Assembly: GCA_900550165.1 (NCBI GenBank)
Contig: URQY01000030.1
Coordinates: 1 to 21,600, forward strand
Direction: 5' to 3'
Origin: an uncultured Eubacteriales bacterium
GTDB lineage: Bacteria > Bacillota > Clostridia > Oscillospirales > Oscillospiraceae
DNA length: 21,600 bases
How positions within the stretch are numbered: position 1 is the first letter of the stretch; the number at the start of each line of letters is the position of its first letter. The notes beneath the pieces were generated by a model. The model was not told where the DNA came from and did no database searches. It saw only the letters and a program-made list of their open reading frames with translations. The position numbers were made by a program, and so were the translations under genes. Positions 15,259 through 21,600 of the stretch are shown here, one piece after another.

Positions 15259-16650
15259 TTATTCAGCCTTTTCTTCTTCCTTCTTGGCAGTCTTCTTGGC
15301 GACGGGCTTCTTGGCGGACTTCTCCTCACCCTCGGCAGCCTCACCCTCGGTCTCCTTCTTGGGGGCCTTCTTCTTTTCGACCTTGGCGCTGTCGACCACC
15401 AGGTTGATGGCCTTGTCGCGGATGATCTGCGCGCGGACGCTCATCTCGTCAAGATACTTCTTGAGCTCATTGATGTCCATGCTGTACTTCTCGGCGAGGT
15501 CGCTGTACTGCTTTTCGACCTCCTCGTCGGTCGCGTCAAGGTTCTCTTCCTTGATGATGGCGTTCACGGCGAGGTCCATGCGGACCTGACGCAGCGCGGG
15601 CTCCTTACCGTCCTCCATGAACTTCTTCTCGTCCATGCCGGTCATCTTGCAGTACTGGTCATAGGGGATGCCCTGGGCCTGCAGGCGCTGCTTGAAGTCC
15701 TCGAGGAAGCGGGCGCACTGCTCCTCGACCATCGCGTCGGGGATATCGCACTCGATGTTCTCGGCGACCTTCTCCATCAGGCTGCTCTCGACCGCGAACT
15801 TTGCGGCCTGCTCGCGCTGCTCGGTGATCTCGCGCTTGATGCTGTCCTTGAGCTCCTTGAGCGTGTCGTACTCAGACACGTCCTTGGCAAAATCATCATC
15901 GAGCTTGGGCAGCTCCTTGCACTTGATCTCCTTGGCCTTGACATGGAAGACAACCTTCTTGCCGGCGAGATCCTTGTGATAATCCTCGGGGAAGGTGATG
16001 TCGAGGTCCTTCTCGTCGCCGGCCTTCATGCCGATGACCTGATCCTCAAAGCCGGGAACGAAGCTGCCGGAGCCGAGCTCGAGCTCATAGTTCTCGCCCT
16101 TGCCGCCCTCGAACGCCTCGCCGTTGTCGAAGCCCTCGAAGTCGATCACGGCAATGTCGCCCTTTTTGGCCTTGCGGTCCACGGAAACGAGGCGGGCGTT
16201 GCGCTCGGCCATCTCGTTCAGGCGCTCCTTGACGTCGTCGGCGCTGACCTTGACCTCCTCCTTTTCGGCGGTCAGGCCCTTGTACTCGCCGAGCTTGACC
16301 TCGGGGTACACGGCGACGGTCGCCTTGAAGGTGAAACCGTTCTCGTCGATCTTGTCGTCCACGATCTCGATCTCGGGATAGCCGACGACATTGAGTCCGC
16401 TCTGGCCGACGGCCTGCGTATATGCCTCGGGCAGAGCGATGTCAACGGCATCGCTGTAGAACACGCCCGCGCCGTAGAGCTTTTCGATCATCTTGCGGGG
16501 GGCCTTGCCGGGGCGGAAGCCGGGAATGCTGAGCTTGTTGCGGGCCTTGGCATAAGCCTTGGCGACGGCGGCTTCAAACTCCTCCGCGCCGACCTCGACG
16601 GTCACCGCGACTCTGCTCTTTTCCAGCTTTTCAACATTTTTGACAGTCAT
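15259..16650 (-). CDS. tig: Trigger factor (ribosome-associated chaperone/prolyl isomerase)
   Basis: A 463-residue chaperone that binds the ribosome exit tunnel and helps nascent chains fold. The ribosome-binding loop GFRPGKAP (44-51) matches the GFRxGKxP signature. An FKBP-type PPIase domain (about 150-245) carries VIDFEGFDNGEAFEGG and VPGFEDQVIGM. The helical C-terminal domain follows to about 420. The last 41 residues (423-463) are a low-complexity, highly charged Lys/Glu/Ala tail not part of the core fold. The ATG at 16650 has GGAGG about 11 bases upstream; extending to 16755 would cross the promoter. First gene of tig-clpP-clpX-lon-engB. Confidence 0.96.
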   Translation of the reverse strand: MTVKNVEKLEKSRVAVTVEVGAEEFEAAVAKAYAKARNKLSIPGFRPGKAPRKMIEKLYGAGVFYSDAVDIALPEAYTQAVGQSGLNVVGYPEIEIVDDKIDENGFTFKATVAVYPEVKLGEYKGLTAEKEEVKVSADDVKERLNEMAERNARLVSVDRKAKKGDIAVIDFEGFDNGEAFEGGKGENYELELGSGSFVPGFEDQVIGMKAGDEKDLDITFPEDYHKDLAGKKVVFHVKAKEIKCKELPKLDDDFAKDVSEYDTLKELKDSIKREITEQREQAAKFAVESSLMEKVAENIECDIPDAMVEEQCARFLEDFKQRLQAQGIPYDQYCKMTGMDEKKFMEDGKEPALRQVRMDLAVNAIIKEENLDATDEEVEKQYSDLAEKYSMDINELKKYLDEMSVRAQIIRDKAINLVVDSAKVEKKKAPKKETEGEAAEGEEKSAKKPVAKKTAKKEEEKAE

Positions 16651-16710
16651 GATTTCTTTTTCCTCCGTATTGACATCATAAGTATGACAATGATGCTTTT
16701 GCAAAGTGGT

Positions 16711-16739
16711 ATTATACCATACGTTTCTTTGGATTTCCA
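16711..16739 (-). promoter_or_regulatory. Extended -10 promoter of the tig-clpP-clpX-lon-engB unit
   Basis: On the minus strand TGGTATAAT gives a perfect TATAAT (16711-16716) with an extended TG, and TGGAAA (16734-16739, four of six) lies 17 bases upstream. Predicted start near 16704 and a leader of about 54 bases. It lies 25 bases after the metallophosphoesterase stop, with no visible terminator between, so read-through from lepB-MPE is possible. Confidence 0.7.
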
Positions 16740-16763
16740 CCCTTTTTTGCATCAATTTTTGTC

Positions 16764-17453
16764 CTAATCGTAAATTTTCACCGGCTGAAAGGCGATATAA
16801 TCCGCTGCGATCAGCGCATAATCGGTTTTTCCTCGCCTTCCCTCAAACGCGCGCCGGTGCGTGTAGCCGTGCAGATGCCCGTAATAGCAGCGCTCGACCT
16901 CGTATTTGTCGAGCAGCGCGAGCATTTCCGGGCACTGATAGCCCTGATAGACGGGCGGATAGTGCAGAAAGCAGAAGATGGGCCTGCCCTCCGCCGCCTT
17001 GAGCGACGCTTCCAGCCGCAGCGCCTCGCGCGCGAGCATCTTGCCCGTGTGCGTGCCCGCCGCGTCCTCCTCATAAAACCAGCCGCGCGTGCCGCAGATG
17101 GCGTGGTCGCCGTAGAAAAAGGCGTTGTTGTAGAGGATATCGAGCGTGGTGATATCGTGCTCGGCGAAGAATTTTTTCATCTTCGACGCCGTGCCCCACC
17201 AGTAGTCGTGGTTGCCCTTTAAGAGGATCTTCTTTCCCGGCAGCGCGTCGATAAACTGAAAATCGGGCAGCGACTGCTCCAGCGACATTCCCCACGAGAT
17301 ATCCCCCGCGATGACGATGACGTCATCCTCACTGAGGCGCGAGAAATTTTCCCGGATGCGCTCGACATAATTCTCCCACTTGGGGCCGAACACATCCATC
17401 GGCTTGTTTGTGCCGAGCGATAAGTGCAGGTCGCCGATCGCGTATAATGCCAT
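16764..17453 (-). CDS. Calcineurin-like metallophosphoesterase
   Basis: A 229-residue dinuclear-metal phosphoesterase. The signature metal ligands are all in order: GDLHL (near the N-terminus), GDISWG, GNHDYWW, the His in FLHYPP and GHLHG near the C-terminus. Members hydrolyse phosphodiesters or phosphomonoesters, but the substrate cannot be told. It is cytosolic by sequence, with no signal peptide. The ATG at 17453 gives MALYAIGDLHL, with GGGAGG 6 bases upstream; the longer frame to 17534 lacks similarity. It is the last gene of the lepB-rbgA-rnhB-yraN-like set, 25 bases after the YraN-like gene. Confidence 0.9.
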   Translation of the reverse strand: MALYAIGDLHLSLGTNKPMDVFGPKWENYVERIRENFSRLSEDDVIVIAGDISWGMSLEQSLPDFQFIDALPGKKILLKGNHDYWWGTASKMKKFFAEHDITTLDILYNNAFFYGDHAICGTRGWFYEEDAAGTHTGKMLAREALRLEASLKAAEGRPIFCFLHYPPVYQGYQCPEMLALLDKYEVERCYYGHLHGYTHRRAFEGRRGKTDYALIAADYIAFQPVKIYD

Positions 17454-17478
17454 CGCGTGCCTCCCTTCCAAAGTCAGA

Positions 17479-17838
17479 TCAAAATGCGTTTTCGATGTAG
17501 GCAATGCGCGTCTTGCCCGCGCTGTGACGTACATCGGTACAGACCTCCGCCACGTCGAAGCGGGCGGGGACGTCCAGCCCGCGCTCGCTCAGATACAAAA
17601 GCGCCGCGGCGCGCAGCTTTTCCTGCTTTTTTGCCGTGACGTACTCGCGCGGCATTCCGTACTGCAAATTCGTGCGCAGCTTCACCTCGACAAACAGCAG
17701 CATACCGTCCTTCTCGGCGATGAGGTCGATCTCGCCGAAGCGACAGCGCCACTCCCGTTCCACAATGCGGCAGCCGCGCTCGCTGAGATACTCTGCCACC
17801 AGCGCTTCGCCCCAGTCGCCGTCCTGCTTCGTGCTCAT
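17479..17838 (-). CDS. YraN family (UPF0102) endonuclease-like protein
   Basis: A 119-residue protein of the UPF0102/YraN family, with a PD-(D/E)XK nuclease-like core: FGEIDLIAEKDG and LLFVEVKLR supply the acidic residues and the catalytic-type lysine (ExK). The cellular role is not well established; a Holliday-junction-resolvase-like fold is known for the family. The start at 17838 is set by GGGAGG 7 bases upstream; the GTG at 17853 would be too close to that site. The ATG overlaps the rnhB stop by four bases (ATGA), so the two are translationally coupled. Placement beside rnhB is a recurrent arrangement in bacteria. Confidence 0.9.
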   Translation of the reverse strand: MSTKQDGDWGEALVAEYLSERGCRIVEREWRCRFGEIDLIAEKDGMLLFVEVKLRTNLQYGMPREYVTAKKQEKLRAAALLYLSERGLDVPARFDVAEVCTDVRHSAGKTRIAYIENAF

Positions 17839-18458
17839 CGCCGCGCCTCCCACTTTTTGAGGAACGTCTTGCGATGCACGGGGCTCGGACCGTACTGGTC
17901 GAGCATCTGATAGTGGAGCTTTGTGCCGTAGCCCTTATGCTTGGCGAACTGATACTCGGGGTACATGGGGTCGAGCACCTCCACAACATAGCGGTCACGG
18001 CTGACCTTGGCCAGCACGCTCGCCGCGGCGATGGAAAGACTCGCGCCGTCCCCGCCGACGATCAGCTCATGCGGCGTGATGATGCGTGCCGACGCGCCGT
18101 GGTCACGGTTGCCGTCGATGAGCGCATAGTCCGCAGGGACGTTCAGCGCATCAATGGCGAGCTGCATCGCTTTCATGCGCGCGCTCAGAATATCCGTTTC
18201 GTCGATCTCCTGTGCGTCAACGGATGCGACCGCGCAGGAGACGGCTTTTTCGCAGATGACGGGAAACAGCGCTTCGCGCTTTTTCCCCGTCAGCTTTTTC
18301 GAGTCATCCAGCCCTTCGATCACGCAGCCCTCCAGCAGGATGACAGCGGCGGCGTACACAGGCCCCATCAGCGGCCCCGCACCCGCCTCGTCCACCCCGC
18401 AGACGGATGAAAAGCCCGCGGCGCGGGCTTCGTCCTCATAGTGCAGATCAACGCTCAT
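17835..18458 (-). CDS. rnhB: Ribonuclease HII
   Basis: A 207-residue RNase H fold enzyme that cuts RNA in RNA/DNA hybrids and starts removal of ribonucleotides from DNA. Acidic residues Asp23 and Glu24 are in GVDEAGAGPLMGPV (21-34). LDDSKKL (50-56) and LIDGN (113-117, with Asp115) also match. The usual GRG of DEAGRGPL is GAG here, so the Arg is absent. This motif is reported to read the junction ribose mainly through main-chain contacts, so activity may remain. The start ATG at 18458 overlaps the rbgA stop by four bases (ATGA), and the rnhB stop overlaps the next gene in the same way. Confidence 0.94.
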   Translation of the reverse strand: MSVDLHYEDEARAAGFSSVCGVDEAGAGPLMGPVYAAAVILLEGCVIEGLDDSKKLTGKKREALFPVICEKAVSCAVASVDAQEIDETDILSARMKAMQLAIDALNVPADYALIDGNRDHGASARIITPHELIVGGDGASLSIAAASVLAKVSRDRYVVEVLDPMYPEYQFAKHKGYGTKLHYQMLDQYGPSPVHRKTFLKKWEARR

Positions 18459-19327
18459 ACGCTCTCGCCCTCCGGCGGAAGCTCCAGTGTAAAGCGTCCA
18501 AGCTTGCCACCGCGGAATTCATCGAGCAGAATTCGGCTCATGCGCTCGGTGTCGACTTCGCCGCCGGAGATCAGAAAGCCGCGCTTGCGCCCCGCCTTTT
18601 CGAGCAGCGCGTAGCCGTCGTCCTCCTCGGAGACGGTAAGCTTGTAGCGCTCCTCGATGGCCTTGGGATAGCTCTTGCCGAGGTAATCCATCAGGCGCAT
18701 GGCAAGCTCCTCAATGTCGACGACCTCGTCGCGGATGGCGCCGGTGAAGGCAAGGCGCACGCCGACGCTGCTATCCTCAAATTTCGGCCACAGGATGCCC
18801 GGCGTGTCGAGGAGCTCAAGCGTCTTGTCAACGGGCACCCACTGCTTCGTGCGCGTGACGCCCGGGCGGTCCTCCGCCTTGGCGCTCTTGCGGCCGGAAA
18901 CCTTGTTGATAAACGTCGACTTGCCGACGTTCGGGATGCCGAGCACCATCACGCGCAGCACGCGGCCGACCTGACCCTTGGCCTCGTAAGAGGCGATCTT
19001 ATCGCGCAGAAGCGACCGCACGGCGGAAGAAAACTGCTTCACGCCCCCGCCCTGCTTCGCGTCCGTCTCGATGACGGCATAGCCGAGCGAGCGGAAGTAG
19101 GCCGCCCACTTTTTTGTCATTTCGGGGTCCGCCTGATCGACGCGGTTGAGAACGATCAAACGGGGCTTGCCCGCCGTCAGCTCGTCCACATCGGGGTTGC
19201 GGCTGCTCATGGGGATGCGCGCGTCCAGAATTTCGCACACCGCATCCACATTGCCGAGCTCTGCCGTGATCATGCGGCGGGTCTTGGTCATGTGTCCGGG
19301 GAACCAGCTCAGAGAATCCAACTGCAT
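18455..19327 (-). CDS. rbgA: Ribosome biogenesis GTPase RbgA (YlqF)
   Basis: A 290-residue circularly permuted GTPase needed for a late step of 50S assembly in B. subtilis. The motif order is the permuted one: G4 NRVD (61-64) comes before G1 GIPNVGKST (130-138) and G3 DTPG (174-177). The N-terminal WFPGHM motif (8-13) is typical. The family G4 is usually NKxD, and the NRVD variant here is conservative. The C-terminal domain (about 205-290) is the RNA-binding region. The ATG at 19327 has a G-run (GGGGG) about 9 bases upstream. It follows lepB by 16 bases and is coupled to rnhB by an ATGA overlap. Confidence 0.95.
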   Translation of the reverse strand: MQLDSLSWFPGHMTKTRRMITAELGNVDAVCEILDARIPMSSRNPDVDELTAGKPRLIVLNRVDQADPEMTKKWAAYFRSLGYAVIETDAKQGGGVKQFSSAVRSLLRDKIASYEAKGQVGRVLRVMVLGIPNVGKSTFINKVSGRKSAKAEDRPGVTRTKQWVPVDKTLELLDTPGILWPKFEDSSVGVRLAFTGAIRDEVVDIEELAMRLMDYLGKSYPKAIEERYKLTVSEEDDGYALLEKAGRKRGFLISGGEVDTERMSRILLDEFRGGKLGRFTLELPPEGESV

Positions 19328-19343
19328 TTGCTTTTTCCCCCTT

Positions 19344-19964
19344 TTACTTCAAAAGGCCGATGCGCCCAAACTCGCGCTGCTCGGTCAGATAGTCGCGCCC
19401 CGGAAAGACGAGGAATACCGCCTTGCCGATCAGCAGACGCGTATCCACCGTGCCGAGCGAGGAATCCCGGCTGTCGTTTGAATGGTTGCGGTTGTCGCCC
19501 ATGAGGAACACCTCGCCCTCCGGCACGGTGAGCGGGAAAACCGTCCCCTCCTCGCGATACGTGAGGTCGTTGATGTAATCTTCCTCGAGCATCACGCCGT
19601 CCACATAGACGCGGCCCAGGTTGAAGTCGATATCGACGGTCTGCCCCGCAGTCGCGATGACGCGCTTGACGATGGGCTTCGAGTCAAAGGTCTCCTTGCG
19701 CGCGATGACGATATCGCCGACCTGATAGTCGCCGCACAGCAGCGAGTTCACAACGAGCAGGCGGTCTCCGTCCTGCAAGGTTGGGATCATCGACGGCCCC
19801 GAAACGCCCATCAGCCGCACGAGGAATGTAAACACCAGCACAACGACCAGCAGCGCCGAGACGAGAGACGAGATCGTCTCATACACGTCGCGCCCGGGGA
19901 TCTTTTCCACGATCTCCTCGCCGCTCTCTTCGCTGATCTCCAGCTTCTGATCAAATTCATCCAT
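19344..19964 (-). CDS. lepB: Signal peptidase I
   Basis: A 206-residue membrane-anchored serine protease that removes signal peptides from exported proteins. It has one membrane helix (about 29-50), then the catalytic Ser58 in VSGPSMIPTL (54-63) and the general-base Lys100 in VKRVIATAGQ. Box E, GDNRNHSNDSRD, with the sequence GTV after SLG, is also present. Length and single anchor are as in Gram-positive SipS-type enzymes. ATG at 19964 has GGGAGAG about 8 bases upstream. It is first in the unit lepB-rbgA-rnhB-YraN-like-MPE, with a candidate promoter at 20009-20036. Placement between rplS and rbgA is common in Clostridia. Confidence 0.95.
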   Translation of the reverse strand: MDEFDQKLEISEESGEEIVEKIPGRDVYETISSLVSALLVVVLVFTFLVRLMGVSGPSMIPTLQDGDRLLVVNSLLCGDYQVGDIVIARKETFDSKPIVKRVIATAGQTVDIDFNLGRVYVDGVMLEEDYINDLTYREEGTVFPLTVPEGEVFLMGDNRNHSNDSRDSSLGTVDTRLLIGKAVFLVFPGRDYLTEQREFGRIGLLK

Positions 19965-20008
19965 GGTAGTATCTCTCCCTGAAATGGCGAAAGCGCCTGA
20001 TTCTCTAA

Positions 20009-20036
20009 TTTATATATTTTATCACGGATTTCCCAA
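20009..20036 (-). promoter_or_regulatory. Candidate promoter of the lepB-rbgA-rnhB unit
   Basis: On the minus strand TTGGGA (20031-20036), a 16-base spacer and TATAAA (20009-20014), in an AT-rich stretch. The start would be near 20002, about 38 bases before the lepB ATG. Other AT-rich hexamers nearby make the exact -10 uncertain. Confidence 0.45.
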
Positions 20037-20044
20037 AAGGCAAC

Positions 20045-20078
20045 AAAAAAAGCGCGGTGCGGCGCACCACGCTTTTTT
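20045..20078 (-). terminator. Intrinsic terminator of rplS
   Basis: On the minus strand AAAAAAGCG pairs with CGCTTTTTT, then one T.G pair and GGTGC/GCACC close a 3-base loop. This gives a stem of about 15 bp ending in a T run (plus 20045-20051). It lies 20 bases after the rplS stop. Confidence 0.85.
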
Positions 20079-20097
20079 GTTCTCCAAAGAATCTGTC

Positions 20098-20439
20098 TTA
20101 CAGCTTCTCGCGGATCTTGGCAGCCTTACCGACGCGGCCGCGCAGGTAATACAGCTTGGCGCGGCGAACATAACCGCTGCGCACGGTCTCGACCTTCTCG
20201 ATGAGGGGGGAGTGGATGGGGAACACCTTCTCCACGCCGACGCCGTAGGCGAGGCGGCGAACGGTGAAGGTCTCCTCCAGACCGCCGTGCTTCTTCGCGA
20301 TGACGATGCCCTCGAAGACCTGGATACGCTCGCGGGAGCCTTCCTTGATCTTGACGTGAACGCGGACGGTATCGCCGACGTTGACAACGGGCACTTCCTT
20401 CTTCAGCTGCTGGGATTCGAGCTCTTTGATGAGATCCAT
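20098..20439 (-). CDS. rplS: 50S ribosomal protein L19
   Basis: A 113-residue ribosomal protein at the 30S-50S interface, of normal length (L19 is about 115). Recognisable family segments are GDTVRVHVKIKEG (22-34), RIQVFEGIVIAKK (38-50), RRLAYGVGVEKVFPIHSP (61-78) and RRAKLYYLRGRVGKAAKI (92-109). The ATG at 20439 has GGAGG 9 bases upstream; the longer frame to 20553 covers the leader and is not family-like. It is a single-gene unit with its own promoter (20544-20572) and terminator (20045-20078), unlike the trmD-rplS operons common elsewhere. Confidence 0.97.
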   Translation of the reverse strand: MDLIKELESQQLKKEVPVVNVGDTVRVHVKIKEGSRERIQVFEGIVIAKKHGGLEETFTVRRLAYGVGVEKVFPIHSPLIEKVETVRSGYVRRAKLYYLRGRVGKAAKIREKL

Positions 20440-20451
20440 GGGTAATTTCCT

Positions 20452-20463
20452 CCTATTTATAGG
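20452..20463 (-). promoter_or_regulatory. Short dyad overlapping the rplS Shine-Dalgarno site
   Basis: On the minus strand CCTATAAATAGG is a 4-5 bp hairpin-capable dyad whose right arm AGG is the first part of AGGAGG, the rplS ribosome binding site. Pairing could reduce ribosome access. The rest of the leader (about 20464-20537) is GC-rich and hairpin-prone, and L19 autoregulatory leaders are known in Firmicutes, but I cannot match a specific model. Confidence 0.35.
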
Positions 20464-20543
20464 CGTTCTTGACCGCTTTTCCACGGCGCTGTGGGATTCT
20501 TTCACCCGCGCACGGCAGAGGACCGCCCTTTTCAAGCTATGGT

Positions 20544-20572
20544 AGCATATCACACGAGAAATGAAATTGCAA
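20544..20572 (-). promoter_or_regulatory. Promoter of rplS
   Basis: On the minus strand TTGCAA (20567-20572), 17 bases, then TATGCT (20544-20549) with an upstream TG (extended -10). The start would be near 20537, giving a leader of about 98 bases. Confidence 0.55.
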
Positions 20573-20599
20573 GTATTATTTGCAAAAAAGCGGCAGAGA

Positions 20600-21262
20600 T
20601 CAGCGGAAAACGTTCATATCCGCGTCGTAGACCTCTTTTCTGCGCACACGGACGAAGTCCGGCGCGATATCCGGCAGGTGCCGCGCGACCGCCGCGCCGA
20701 TGAGCGCAGGATTGAGTCCCGGGTCCTGCGCGGCAACGACCGCGTCAGCCACGATCACACCGGGCTCCTCCGTCAGCGTGAGCGAGCGGAGCAGCGGCAC
20801 GATGTTGAGCTCCGTCATCCCCTTATGCTTCGTGCGCTTTTCGACAAGGATCTCCTCCTGCGTGAACAGCGCACGGATGCGCTCACACGCGTTCTCGGGC
20901 ACGCCGTTGTCGTACTCCAGCTCGAGCCGCGCGCGCAGGTTGACCATCTCGCGCACGGGGCGCACAGCGGCATAGCAGTCCAGCACGCGCAGTCCCGCGG
21001 GCATACCGGTGTTGAGCGCCACGGCCACGCCCGCGCCCGTGCTGTCCTCCACACTCTCAAAATCGAGTATCTCGCACTCGCTCGACTGTCCCACCGGCAG
21101 CGGCAGCACGATGGACAAAATGGGGTGCGGGTGAAAACCGTTGGAGTGCTTGATGGAAAGTCCCGCGCGCGGGAACACGCGCTGGAAGGTGCGCATCACG
21201 TCGAGGTGCGAAATATAGGACGCCTGCTGCTCCTTAACAAAAACAAGCCGTAGCTTAGACAT
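20600..21262 (-). CDS. TIGR03936 family radical SAM-associated protein (DUF2344)
   Basis: A 220-residue protein of the DUF2344/TIGR03936 family. The typical N-terminus LRLVFVKEQQASYISHLDVMRTFQRVFPRAGL (4-35 overall) and the GFHPHPILSIVLPLPVG core are clear. It has no cysteine motif of its own. Family members are usually encoded next to, or fused to, the TIGR03960 radical SAM protein, and here the two overlap by 8 bases (21255-21262), which supports a joint function. The role is not established; a link to RNA modification is sometimes suggested from context. GGAGGG lies 7 bases before the ATG at 21262. Confidence 0.9.
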   Translation of the reverse strand: MSKLRLVFVKEQQASYISHLDVMRTFQRVFPRAGLSIKHSNGFHPHPILSIVLPLPVGQSSECEILDFESVEDSTGAGVAVALNTGMPAGLRVLDCYAAVRPVREMVNLRARLELEYDNGVPENACERIRALFTQEEILVEKRTKHKGMTELNIVPLLRSLTLTEEPGVIVADAVVAAQDPGLNPALIGAAVARHLPDIAPDFVRVRRKEVYDADMNVFR

Positions 21263-21600
21263 CGCATTTCCCTCCTACCAGGCAGTTCGCGCCGCAGGCA
21301 TTGCAGTGCGTGCGGCAGTCCGGCGTCGTCACGCCCTGATATGCCAGCGCGTGCTCGCGCTTGAAGTACGCCGGCGAAACGCCCGTGGAGATCATGCTCC
21401 ACGGCAGGATTTCATCCTCGCTGCGGCGGCGGTTGGCGTAAAAGTGCGGATCGAGGCCGCACTCCTCAAAGGCCTCCATCCAGCGCTCGAGCCGGAAGTA
21501 GTCCTCCCACGCGCTGAGCGTTTCGCCCTTGCGCCACGCCGTTTCAATGACCTTGCCCAGCCTGCGGTCGCCGCAGGAGATGACGGCCTCCATAAAGCTC
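21255..21600 (-). CDS. B12-binding/radical SAM protein (TIGR03960 family), C-terminal part only
   Basis: The reading frame runs leftward from the right edge of the window and ends with TAA at 21255-21257, so only about the last 114 residues are seen and the start is outside. The segment has the C-terminal features of the TIGR03960 family: GDRRLGKVIETAWRKG, then PW as in EDEILPWSMISTGV, and a final cysteine-rich tail with several Cys (CRTHCNACGANC, then a late C). The SAM-binding CxxxCxxC and B12 domains would be further upstream. The call rests on this tail and on the DUF2344 gene overlapping its stop. Confidence 0.8.
   Translation of the reverse strand, partial: SFMEAVISCGDRRLGKVIETAWRKGETLSAWEDYFRLERWMEAFEECGLDPHFYANRRRSEDEILPWSMISTGVSPAYFKREHALAYQGVTTPDCRTHCNACGANCLVGGKCDV

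Noticed and set aside
15184..16767. 527-residue plus-strand open frame opposite tig
   Set aside because: Leu/Val/Asp/Gly-rich mirror of the tig codon pattern, with no family motif. Its start lies in the tig-clpP hairpin region. Tig is unambiguous on the other strand.

Overview
The window reads as chromosomal housekeeping DNA from a high-GC member of the class Clostridia, most likely an Oscillospirales/Oscillospiraceae-type gut anaerobe. This is inferred from the gene order (rplS-lepB-rbgA-rnhB and tig-clpP-clpX-lon-engB), strong AAAGGAGG-type ribosome binding sites, sigma-A-like promoters and the paired TIGR03960/TIGR03936 radical SAM genes. I see no phage, IS element, CRISPR array, tRNA or rRNA.

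Left part (1-10.2 kb). A leftward promoter lies at the extreme left. Next come a probable 25-residue Cys-containing small ORF and a leftward FMN-dependent alpha-hydroxy-acid oxidase-like gene with a cysteine cluster at its N-terminus. Facing it across a shared divergent promoter region is the most unusual gene of the window: a 915-residue fusion of a MurE-like Mur ligase and an ATP-grasp ligase. It ends at a bidirectional terminator shared with a leftward CorA-type magnesium channel gene. Then follow an unrecognised signal-peptide/four-helix membrane protein and a four-gene rightward operon starting at a perfect-consensus promoter: NhaC-family antiporter, HAD-IIA phosphatase, TrmH/SpoU RNA methyltransferase and SAM methyltransferase. 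The operon ends at a strong bidirectional terminator.

Right part (10.2-21.6 kb). All genes are leftward. Read in transcription order these are: a partial radical SAM gene and its DUF2344 partner; rplS (own promoter, leader and terminator); lepB-rbgA-rnhB-yraN-like-metallophosphoesterase, with ATGA stop/start overlaps inside; and tig-clpP-clpX-lon-engB. The last unit joins a ribosome-bound chaperone, two ATP-dependent proteases and a ribosome-assembly GTPase, so it is a protein birth and quality-control operon. The rplS/lepB/rbgA region is a ribosome assembly and secretion block.

The strongest candidate for something undescribed is the MurE-like/ATP-grasp fusion. It lacks the usual diaminopimelate-selecting motif, and its domains are in the reverse order to cyanophycin synthetase. 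Secondary candidates are the 25-residue ORF, the Cys-rich oxidase N-terminus and the nhaC-family leader hairpin.
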